This document shows, piece after piece, positions 1 to 7,615 of a stretch of 7,615 bases of DNA. Location of the stretch: the NCBI GenBank assembly GCA_014378155.1, contig JACMOF010000342.1, forward strand, positions 1 through 7,615. Direction: 5' to 3'. The stretch comes from Caulobacter sp. Lineage in GTDB: Bacteria; Pseudomonadota; Alphaproteobacteria; Caulobacterales; Caulobacteraceae. The position numbers were made by a program, and so were the translations under genes. Each line of letters opens with the position of its first letter. Positions within the stretch are counted from its first letter, which is position 1. Below the pieces are notes generated by a model, which did no database searches, was not told the origin of the DNA, and saw nothing but the letters and a program-made list of their open reading frames with translations.

Positions 1-1
1 G

Positions 2-259
<258 letters not shown>

Positions 260-269
260 GCGTTGCGGG

Positions 270-1229
270 TCAAAGCAAGGCGCTCCGCATCGCCGCGTAG
301 AAGCCCGCTTGATCGATCCGCTTGATCACCCGGGCGTTGGGCGCACGGCGGCGTAAAGCCGGATCGGCGAGCTCGATGTCGGGCAGGATGGCGTTCGAGA
401 CGCTGAGATAGCCACGCGTCAATTCGCCGATTGTCTCGACATCGACCACGGCCATCTCCGAGTCCAGGATCAAGGTCTCATCCAAGGCCAGGGCGCAGGT
501 CAGGGCGTCGGGGTGCAGGCTGCCGTCCAGGTGCTGGGTCTCCCGCGCGAAGGCCAGGGAGGTTTCGTTGACCTTGGTGAAGAACGCCGCGCGCGGCGTG
601 CCCAGCGCGTCCAGCGCCGCCAATTGATCCAGGGTCAGCAGGCCGTCGCGCAGGGTTTCCGTCCAGGTGACAATGCTCATCGGAAAGCCGGCATTGATCA
701 CGATCTTGGCCGCTTCGGGATCGACATAGAGGTTGTACTCGGCCGCCGGCGTGACATTGCCCACGCCGTTGTCGGTTCCGCCCATGATCCACAGGTGCTT
801 GACGGCCTGGGCGATGCGCGGCTCGCGGAGATAGGCCAGGGCGATGTTGGTCAAGGCGGCCTGGGCGATCAGGGTGATTTGACCCGGCGCTTCCATGACC
901 CGCCGCACGATCTCGTCGGTGGCGTGGCCAGGGGATGGACGTTGCACGGCTTTCGGAAAGTCGCTGTCGCTCATGCCGTCAGCGCCGAACACATAGGCCG
1001 CGTCCAGGGGCTCGCGCGTGAATGGCCGCTGGGCGCCCAGATAGACGGGAACCTCGCCGCCGCGCTCGCACACTTCTAGCGTCGCCAAGGCGTTCTCGGC
1101 GTGCTGCGCGAAGCCGGCATTGCCGTGGGCGATGGTGATGGCCTCGACGCTGACACCTGGCCGGCGCAGGGCGAGCATCAGGGAGAAGACGTCGTCCCCG
1201 GCGGTGTCGGTGTCGATGATCAGGCGCAT
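270..1229 (-). CDS. Inosine-uridine preferring nucleoside hydrolase (IunH/RihA-C family)
   Basis: Predicted 319-aa enzyme that hydrolyses the N-glycosidic bond of ribonucleosides to give free base and ribose for salvage; probably cytoplasmic because no signal peptide is visible. The N-terminal strand [10 protein letters not shown] (D6, D8, D12, D13) is the DxDxxxDD calcium and ribose site. HGN (N37), MGG followed by [17 protein letters not shown] (N158, E164, N166) and HPD (D241) are the other ribose and metal ligands, so the active site looks complete. The length fits the family (about 310-330). The frame stays open upstream to a TTG at 1307, but that adds 26 residues absent from the family; the ATG at 1227-1229 directly precedes the first beta strand, so I chose it although no strong Shine-Dalgarno is seen. 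Base preference (purine or pyrimidine) cannot be read with confidence. The gene is divergent from the sidA-dnaE unit and convergent with lolD. Confidence 0.9.
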   Translation of the reverse strand: MRLIIDTDTAGDDVFSLMLALRRPGVSVEAITIAHGNAGFAQHAENALATLEVCERGGEVPVYLGAQRPFTREPLDAAYVFGADGMSDSDFPKAVQRPSPGHATDEIVRRVMEAPGQITLIAQAALTNIALAYLREPRIAQAVKHLWIMGGTDNGVGNVTPAAEYNLYVDPEAAKIVINAGFPMSIVTWTETLRDGLLTLDQLAALDALGTPRAAFFTKVNETSLAFARETQHLDGSLHPDALTCALALDETLILDSEMAVVDVETIGELTRGYLSVSNAILPDIELADPALRRRAPNARVIKRIDQAGFYAAMRSALL

Positions 1230-1293
1230 GCGGCGATCTGAGCCGATCTCGGCGTCAAATCCAGCCGAAACGAAGCCCGCGACCGACCATCGC

Positions 1294-1334
1294 AGAGGCC
1301 GCGACAAAAAAGCTCACAATCGAACGCGGCCTCT
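1294..1334. repeat. 10-bp perfect inverted repeat between the nucleoside hydrolase and sidA-dnaE
   Basis: AGAGGCCGCG at 1294-1303 is mirrored exactly by CGCGGCCTCT at 1325-1334, with a 21-nt A-rich loop. The arms are 31 bp apart centre to centre, about three helical turns, so a protein dimer could contact both on one face. The right arm touches the candidate -35 hexamer of the sidA promoter. It could also fold as an RNA hairpin in the 5' leader of the nucleoside hydrolase transcript. The function is unknown. Confidence 0.55.
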
Positions 1335-1363
1335 TGCGGACAAGAACAAAAGTAGAATATAGA
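1334..1363 (+). promoter_or_regulatory. Candidate sigma70-type promoter of the sidA-like gene and dnaE
   Basis: TTGCGG (1334-1339) and TATAGA (1358-1363) are separated by 18 nt and sit about 30 nt before the ribosome binding site of the 29-codon gene. Each hexamer is only a partial match (TTG and TATA cores). The candidate gains support because the LexA half-sites occupy its spacer and -10 region, where a repressor would block RNA polymerase. The exact transcription start is not visible from sequence. Confidence 0.5.
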
Positions 1364-1365
1364 AC
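1344..1365 (+). promoter_or_regulatory. LexA (SOS) operator with three GAAC-type half-sites
   Basis: On the + strand GAAC (1344-1347), GAAT (1355-1358) and GAAC (1362-1365) follow each other. The first two are 7 nt apart, giving GAAC-N7-GAAT, one mismatch from the alphaproteobacterial LexA operator GTTC-N7-GTTC read on the other strand. The third half-site follows after 3 nt. The array overlaps the spacer and -10 of the candidate promoter, the position expected for repression, and lies 29 nt before the start of the microprotein. LexA cleavage after DNA damage would free it. Confidence 0.75.
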
Positions 1366-1382
1366 AAACAAGCAACGATCTC

Positions 1383-1388
1383 AGGAGG
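1383..1388 (+). promoter_or_regulatory. Strong Shine-Dalgarno site of the sidA-like gene
   Basis: AGGAGG stands 5 nt before the ATG at 1394. It is a perfect core complement to the 16S rRNA 3' end and is the best argument that the very short reading frame behind it is translated. Confidence 0.85.
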
Positions 1389-1393
1389 GTTCC

Positions 1394-1483
1394 ATGGTCC
1401 GCATCGCACGTGAGTCTTTGGCGCTTGTATCTGTCGCCAGCTTCGTCTGGATGATGTGCGCGGTCGCCCAGTTGGTGTCCTGA
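1394..1483 (+). CDS. sidA: SidA-like SOS-induced cell division inhibitor, 29-aa single-pass membrane microprotein
   Basis: A complete 29-codon reading frame, below usual gene-calling cutoffs, starts at ATG 1394 behind a perfect AGGAGG and ends at TGA 1481-1483. The peptide begins [11 protein letters not shown] and continues with a hydrophobic run (about residues 9-28, core [13 protein letters not shown]) that can span the membrane once; R3 and R6 at the N-terminus suggest N-in topology. In Caulobacter crescentus, SidA is a 29-aa inner-membrane protein made under LexA control that blocks division by binding FtsW. Length, single membrane segment and the LexA operator at 1344-1365 all match, and dnaE follows after 26 nt. 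I assigned the name from these features and memory of the family, not from an alignment. A TisB-type LexA-controlled membrane toxin, also about 29 aa in enterobacteria, is the main alternative, but the genome context argues for SidA. Confidence 0.82.
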   Translation: MVRIARESLALVSVASFVWMMCAVAQLVS

Positions 1484-1498
1484 GTCGTGTAACGTTGT

Positions 1499-1505
1499 GA
1501 GGTGG
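1499..1505 (+). promoter_or_regulatory. Ribosome binding site of dnaE
   Basis: GAGGTGG lies 4 nt before the ATG at 1510 and fixes that codon as the start of dnaE. A competing ATG in another frame is absent close by. The site lies in the 26-nt gap after the sidA-like stop codon, so translation of dnaE is initiated independently. Confidence 0.6.
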
Positions 1506-1509
1506 CGAA

Positions 1510-4944
<3,435 letters not shown>

Positions 4945-5128
4945 TGCGACCCTGCGCTGACCAAGACGGTCGTGGCGTCGTCTCGGACGGGCGGTCGAGC
5001 GCGTCCGGCATCGTCGAGCGAGAAGGGTCGGGCGTATTGTCGGTTTTGGACCGTTCTGGGATCGCGGTGTGGTCCGTATTCGGGAAACGCCCTCGTCTCG
5101 ATCTTGGCTTTTAGGGCTTGAGGGCGTG

Positions 5129-5442
5129 ATGGAAGGCCTTGGAATTCCGCCAGCGGCGCTTCGCGACATGGAGGCGCTGGAGCTTGCCCGCGTCTGGGTC
5201 GCCGAGCAGGGTCTGCATTGCTCCCTGCGGGTGGGGCTCTATGCGGGCGACGGCGTGCCAAGGGAGACCGCGGCTTGGGGCATTATCCTGGCCGACCTTG
5301 CGGGACACGTCGCGGACGCGCGAGCGCCGAGGGCATGGGATCGCGGGCGGACCTGCTGGACGCGCTGGTCGAAAGCTTCAACGACGAGACGGCCGTGCCC
5401 TCGTCCGCACGAACCGGTGGGAGGGGCGCAGAGGCGATCTGA
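5129..5442 (+). pseudogene. DUF5076 family protein, disrupted by a -1 frameshift near 5318-5326
   Basis: The first frame, from ATG 5129 behind GAGGG (5120-5124), reads MEGLGIPPAALRDMEALEL and then RVWVAEQGLHCSLRVGLY and WGIILADLAGHVADA. These are the hallmarks of the small alphaproteobacterial DUF5076 family, whose function is unknown. After residue 64 the frame turns to nonsense, while the -1 frame continues from 5326 with AEGMGSRADLLDALVESFND, the expected end of the family, to TGA at 5440-5442. Joined, the product would have about 103 residues, the family's usual size. One base missing (or two extra) between 5318 and 5326 explains it. Either the gene is broken or a base call is wrong; no slippery heptamer that would suggest programmed frameshifting is seen. 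It lies 184 nt after dnaE on the same strand. Confidence 0.72.
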
Positions 5443-5519
5443 CGGCTGCGTCGGGATCGCGTGTGTAGGGCGCAGGATGCAGGCCTCGATCTTGCCCGAG
5501 GACTCCGGCCGATTGAAGC

Positions 5520-5627
5520 CTAGAGCATTTCCCGACCTGACTGCGTCAGGCCGTGAGCTCTAGTCTTCTGTTTTGACACATTTTTCTTCACGCGAACCGG
5601 AACCACTTCGCTCGAAAACTGCTCTAG
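5520..5627. repeat. 108-bp palindromic intergenic repeat with 8-bp perfect terminal inverted repeats
   Basis: The element opens with CTAGAGCA (5520-5527) and closes with its exact reverse complement TGCTCTAG (5620-5627). Inside, CCTGAC-TGC-GTCAGG (5536-5550) forms a small hairpin and a second end-like GCTCTAG occurs at 5557-5563, so the left 44 bp is itself a palindrome nested in the whole. The middle carries TTTTGACACATTTTT and CACGCGAACCGG, wording I recognise from short repeats dispersed through intergenic DNA of Caulobacter and other alphaproteobacteria. It has no reading frame of its own. It sits between the DUF5076 pseudogene and the GFA gene and may act as a transcript end or as a non-autonomous mobile element. 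The family assignment is from memory. Confidence 0.72.
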
Positions 5628-5690
5628 CCGCGCGATCCAGGGCGGTCCAGGCCTGGGTGTTGGTTGGGCGCTGCCGCGCTTTGGGTAGCC

Positions 5691-5704
5691 GGGAGGGAGA
5701 AGGG
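5691..5704 (+). promoter_or_regulatory. Ribosome binding site of the GFA family gene
   Basis: A purine-rich tract, GGGAGGGAGAAGGG, stands 3 nt before the ATG at 5708. It decides this start against earlier in-frame codons, which lie inside the palindromic repeat. Confidence 0.6.
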
Positions 5705-5707
5705 TTC

Positions 5708-6058
5708 ATGTCCCAACACCAGGGTGGATGCCAGTGCGGGCGGGTGCGCTACGCAGTGGACCTCGAACTGGACAACCTGATCACCTGCAATTGCTCGCGG
5801 CGCGACAAGCTGGGTTCGATCCTGGCCGTCGCGCCGGCCAGCGCGTACGAGCTCCCGCAGGGCGAAGACGCCATGAGCGAGTTCCGGTTCAACACCCACA
5901 AGGTCTCGCATCTGTTTTGCGAGACCTGCGGCATCGAGTCCTTTGGCCGGGGCGTCGGGCCGGACGGCGCGAAGATCGCCGCGATCAACGTCCGCTGCCT
6001 GGACGACTTGGACGTTTTCGCCTTGAAGCTGCACCAATTCGACGGCAAGTCGCGCTGA
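5708..6058 (+). CDS. GFA/CENP-V zinc-binding domain protein with one conserved cysteine replaced
   Basis: Predicted 116-aa cytoplasmic protein with the single domain of the glutathione-dependent formaldehyde-activating (GFA, CENP-V/GFA) family. The zinc cysteines C8 and C10 (GGCQCG), C27 and C29 (TCNCS) and C71 and C74 (FCETCGI) are present, and the family blocks FNTHKVSHLFC and NVRCLDDLD are clear. The third cysteine of the usual CxCxxC motif is absent: residue 32 is arginine (codon CGC at 5801-5803), one transition from TGC. Founding members were described as helping formaldehyde react with glutathione, but most paralogues have no known substrate, so I give no reaction. The start at 5708 is chosen because GGGAGGGAGAAGGG precedes it and the domain begins right after; the longer frame reaches back into the repeat. 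It ends 18 nt from the stop of the convergent HAD gene. Confidence 0.88.
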   Translation: MSQHQGGCQCGRVRYAVDLELDNLITCNCSRRDKLGSILAVAPASAYELPQGEDAMSEFRFNTHKVSHLFCETCGIESFGRGVGPDGAKIAAINVRCLDDLDVFALKLHQFDGKSR

Positions 6059-6076
6059 GAGTCCGGGAAACCGCGC

Positions 6077-6726
6077 CTACCAAGCCGAGGCGCGGCCGTT
6101 GGGCAGGCGCGCGCGGCTGAGGCGGCGCTGGGCGGCCTTGCCGTGGCCGACGATCATCGGAGTATCGCCGCCGCGCAGTAGGGGCAGGTCGTCGAGGCTG
6201 TCGGTATAGGCATAGGCCCAGCGCTTGCCATGGCCGGCGTCAGCCAGCGCTTGGCACTTGCGCTGATTGCGGCAATGGACGTCGGCGACCCAGCCGCCGG
6301 CCAGGGCTTGAGCGAGGTGCCCAGCACGATGATCGGCCTGCCCTGCGGATTGACGAGGGCGCGCGCCAGGACGATGGGGGCGGCGGTGACGATCACCACG
6401 TCCTCGCCGCGCGCCAGGTGGGCGTCGAGCGTTTCTAGGCCTGGGCCGCGCCAATGGAGTGGCAGGGTCCCGGCGTGGAAGCAGGCTGCGAAATCGGCGC
6501 AGGATTGGCGCGGATCGCGCTCGATCAGGCCGACCGTGGCGATCCATACCAGGATCGCGGCCCCGGCGCGACGGGTGCGGGGCGCGACCACCATTGGAAT
6601 GGCGACCGGAGCGAACAGCATCGCGGCCAGCCAGCGCAGAGGGGAGTGGCGGACCTGCCGCCACAGCCACACGGCGGTAGAATCCCCGTCCAGCAAGGTC
6701 CCGTCGAGATCGAAAACCGCGAGCAC
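6077..6726 (-). pseudogene. PgpC/YfhB-like HAD-IB phosphatase, apparent one-base deletion at about 6300
   Basis: From GTG 6724-6726 the first frame reads MLAVFDLDGTLLDGDS, with HAD nucleophile D6 and acid D8. A hydrophobic, possibly membrane-associated segment follows (about residues 30-67), then VVIVTAAP (motif II T114) and VLGTSLKPW up to residue 142. There the family continues in the -1 frame: GGWVADVHCRNQRKCQAL (motif III lysine), then YTDSLDDLPLL (motif IV) to TAG 6077-6079. A codon GCC reduced to CC, one G missing after TGG at 6301-6303, explains the break. Joined, it has about 216 residues, close to E. coli PgpC (phosphatidylglycerophosphatase C), which shares GGWV and a SDS-like motif IV. 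Substrate by homology only. The start is supported by a perfect GGAGGTGA. The gene is divergent from the acetyltransferase and convergent with the GFA gene. A base-call error is possible. Confidence 0.75.
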
Positions 6727-6729
6727 GAG

Positions 6730-6737
6730 TCACCTCC
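6730..6737 (-). promoter_or_regulatory. Perfect Shine-Dalgarno that sets a GTG start for the HAD phosphatase gene
   Basis: Read on the minus strand, GGAGGTGA is fully complementary to the 16S rRNA tail and ends 3 nt before the GTG at 6726. It decides the GTG, which is placed directly ahead of the DLDGT strand, over other possible starts. Confidence 0.75.
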
Positions 6738-6763
6738 ACCCATTACGGCCGTCCGGAAAGGTT

Positions 6764-6776
6764 CGAAGAATCTTCG
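6764..6776. promoter_or_regulatory. 13-bp palindrome in the divergent HAD/GNAT intergenic region, possible operator
   Basis: CGAAGA and TCTTCG flank a single central base, a perfect 6+1+6 palindrome, about 40 bp before the HAD start and 133 bp before the GNAT start. It contains GAATC (6768-6772), a GANTC site that CcrM methylates in Caulobacter. No known regulator is recognised. Confidence 0.35.
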
Positions 6777-6835
6777 GCCACGAGATCCAGGCTATCGGAC
6801 ACCCGCTCTGTGTCAGAAACGCATGACGACCAGGT

Positions 6836-6864
6836 TTGCTTGTGGACAGATCAGGTTCTCTTAT
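6836..6864 (+). promoter_or_regulatory. Weak candidate promoter of the GNAT gene
   Basis: TTGCTT (6836-6841) and TCTTAT (6859-6864) are 17 nt apart and about 45 nt before the acetyltransferase start. Both match the sigma70 consensus only partly, so this is a suggestion. Confidence 0.3.
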
Positions 6865-6908
6865 GGATCAGTGACGCCCAGGCCTCTTCGATGCGAGGGA
6901 CGCGCCCG

Positions 6909-7391
6909 ATGGATGGTTTCACGACGCCTCGACTGGTCGCCGAGCGGCTGCATCCACGCCATCTTGCCGACCTCGTCGCGCTACATCTCGATCCGGAGGT
7001 CTCCCGCTATCTGGGCGGGACGCGTTCGGCCGAGGCGACCACGGCCTATCTCGCGGCCAATCTCGCCCATTGGGACCGCCACGGCTTTGGGCTATGGGCC
7101 TGGTGCACGCCCGACGGCGCCTTCGTGGGCCGGGCCGGCATCCGTCCTCTGGCGGTCGAAGGCGTTCCGGAGATCGAAGTCGCCTATGCTCTGACGCGCG
7201 AGGCCTGGGGACAAGGCTATGCAAGCGAAATGACGTGCGCCCTGGTCCAACACGGTCTGGAGCGGCTAGGCCTGCGGTCGTTGATTGGCGTCGTCATGAT
7301 CAAGCACCTCGCCTCGCGCCGGGTCCTGGAGAAGGCGGGGTTCGCGTTCGAGCGCGATGTCGTCGACGCGGGCGAGCCCTGCGCCCTCTAG
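6909..7391 (+). CDS. GNAT family N-acetyltransferase, RimJ/RimL type
   Basis: Predicted 160-aa acetyl-CoA dependent acetyltransferase. The opening TPRLVAERLHPRHLADLVAL and the early PEVSRYLGG are typical of the RimJ/RimL group that acetylates protein N-termini or small amines; the acceptor cannot be read from the sequence. IEVAYAL followed by WGQGYASEM (residues 100-108) forms the beta4 strand and pyrophosphate-binding P-loop. SRRVLEKAGFAFERD is the C-terminal helix and strand. In this class the helix usually starts with asparagine (NxAS); here it is HLAS (H133). The start at 6909 is preceded by GAGGGA (6895-6900); an in-frame ATG at 6891 has no such site. The protein stops at CAL where many relatives read on as LYR, and the stop TAG is one base from a tyrosine codon, so a few terminal residues may be missing. 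Confidence 0.88.
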   Translation: MDGFTTPRLVAERLHPRHLADLVALHLDPEVSRYLGGTRSAEATTAYLAANLAHWDRHGFGLWAWCTPDGAFVGRAGIRPLAVEGVPEIEVAYALTREAWGQGYASEMTCALVQHGLERLGLRSLIGVVMIKHLASRRVLEKAGFAFERDVVDAGEPCAL

Positions 7392-7431
7392 CGGCGCAGG
7401 GCGTCGCAGTCGGGCGCGGCGACGGCATGAG

Positions 7432-7460
7432 CGTGCCGCTCAGCGGCTCCAAGCGGCACG
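7432..7460 (+). terminator. GC-rich hairpin after the GNAT gene, possible terminator
   Basis: CGTGCCGCT (7432-7440) pairs perfectly with AGCGGCACG (7452-7460), leaving an 11-nt loop, 40 nt after the acetyltransferase stop. A T-run follows only 21 nt later (7482-7486), so it is not a classic intrinsic terminator. It could end the GNAT transcript or protect its 3' end. Confidence 0.4.
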
Positions 7461-7477
7461 TCCCGCCACCTAAGGGC

Positions 7478-7506
7478 TTGCTTTTTGGTCCGCTCACGCC
7501 TATCTG
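7478..7506 (+). promoter_or_regulatory. Candidate sigma70-type promoter for a gene beginning beyond the window
   Basis: TTGCTT (7478-7483) and TATCTG (7501-7506) are 17 nt apart. Transcription would begin near 7512-7514 and give a leader of about 100 nt before the GGAGG site at 7605-7609. The hexamers are moderate matches, and spacing and position are what make it plausible. Confidence 0.45.
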
Positions 7507-7513
7507 CCGCGCC

Positions 7514-7615
7514 ATTCCACACGTGGACGTGCGGCGACGAAGGGGAGACATCCCGACGTTACCGTTCCGGTCCCGGTCCGAATTGTCGGAGCGGGGGTGT
7601 CCACGGAGGTTCAAC
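7514..7615 (+). promoter_or_regulatory. Probable 5' leader with long-range stem beside the ribosome binding site of a downstream gene
   Basis: No reading frame with coding character is seen here. CGTGGAC (7522-7528) is complementary to GTCCACG (7599-7605), which abuts GGAGG (7605-7609); two further G-T pairs extend the stem inward. Within it CCGAC (7553-7557) can pair with GTCGG (7585-7589). GGAGG is followed by 6 nt to the window end, the right distance for a start codon at about 7616. The gene itself is not visible. From recollection of the Caulobacter gene order I suspect a ribosomal protein gene such as rpsB, but this is a guess. Confidence 0.45.

Noticed and set aside
513..1079. Plus-strand open frame of 188 codons opposite the nucleoside hydrolase
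   Set aside because: It mirrors an intact conserved enzyme on the other strand and has no family features.
1230..1307. 26-residue N-terminal extension of the nucleoside hydrolase from TTG 1307
   Set aside because: The extra residues precede the universally N-terminal DxDxxxDD strand, match no family member I know of, and would overlap the inverted repeat.
1394..1483. Type I toxin peptide (TisB-like) instead of SidA
   Set aside because: TisB is also LexA-controlled and about 29 aa, but it is enterobacterial, needs an antisense RNA partner of which I see no sign, and the place before dnaE in a Caulobacter-like genome favours SidA.
7300..7614. Minus-strand open frame of 104 codons at the window end
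   Set aside because: Arg/Pro-rich shadow overlapping the GNAT 3' end, the hairpin and the leader; no domain.

Overview
The window is GC-rich, densely coded DNA that reads as a chromosomal segment of a Caulobacter-like alphaproteobacterium (Caulobacteraceae). The reasons are the lolD end, the alphaproteobacterial type of dnaE, an alphaproteobacterial LexA operator (direct GAAC half-sites 7 nt apart), a 29-codon gene that matches the SOS division inhibitor SidA of Caulobacter in size, topology and control, a DUF5076 gene, and a dispersed palindromic element typical of these genomes. The species is inferred; no database was searched.

Layout. Positions 2-259 (+) hold the last 85 codons of LolD, the ATPase of the lipoprotein-release ABC transporter. 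Convergent to it, 270-1229 (-) encodes an inosine-uridine type nucleoside hydrolase. A divergent intergenic region (1230-1393) carries a 10-bp inverted repeat, a candidate sigma70-type promoter and a three-half-site LexA operator. Next come an easily missed 29-aa membrane microprotein gene (1394-1483, sidA-like) and, 26 nt later, dnaE (1510-4944), the replicative DNA polymerase III alpha subunit. After dnaE lies a DUF5076 gene (5129-5442) split by a -1 frameshift, a 108-bp palindromic intergenic repeat (5520-5627), and a GFA/CENP-V family protein (5708-6058) that lacks one conserved zinc cysteine. A PgpC-like HAD-IB phosphatase follows on the minus strand (6077-6726), also broken by an apparent one-base deletion. 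It is divergent from a RimJ/RimL-like GNAT acetyltransferase (6909-7391). The last 224 nt hold a strong hairpin, a candidate promoter and a probable structured leader that ends in a GGAGG ribosome binding site, so another + strand gene probably begins right after the window.

How it fits together. The most notable unit is LexA operator - sidA-like gene - dnaE. DNA damage would relieve LexA, produce a small inner-membrane inhibitor of division (FtsW is the known target of Caulobacter SidA), and may also raise transcription into the gene for the replicative polymerase, linking the division checkpoint to replication capacity. The rest is housekeeping or accessory metabolism: lipoprotein export, nucleoside salvage, phospholipid-phosphate or related HAD chemistry, and acetylation. 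Two single-base frameshifts in the region after dnaE mean either real gene decay or base-call errors; raw reads would decide.
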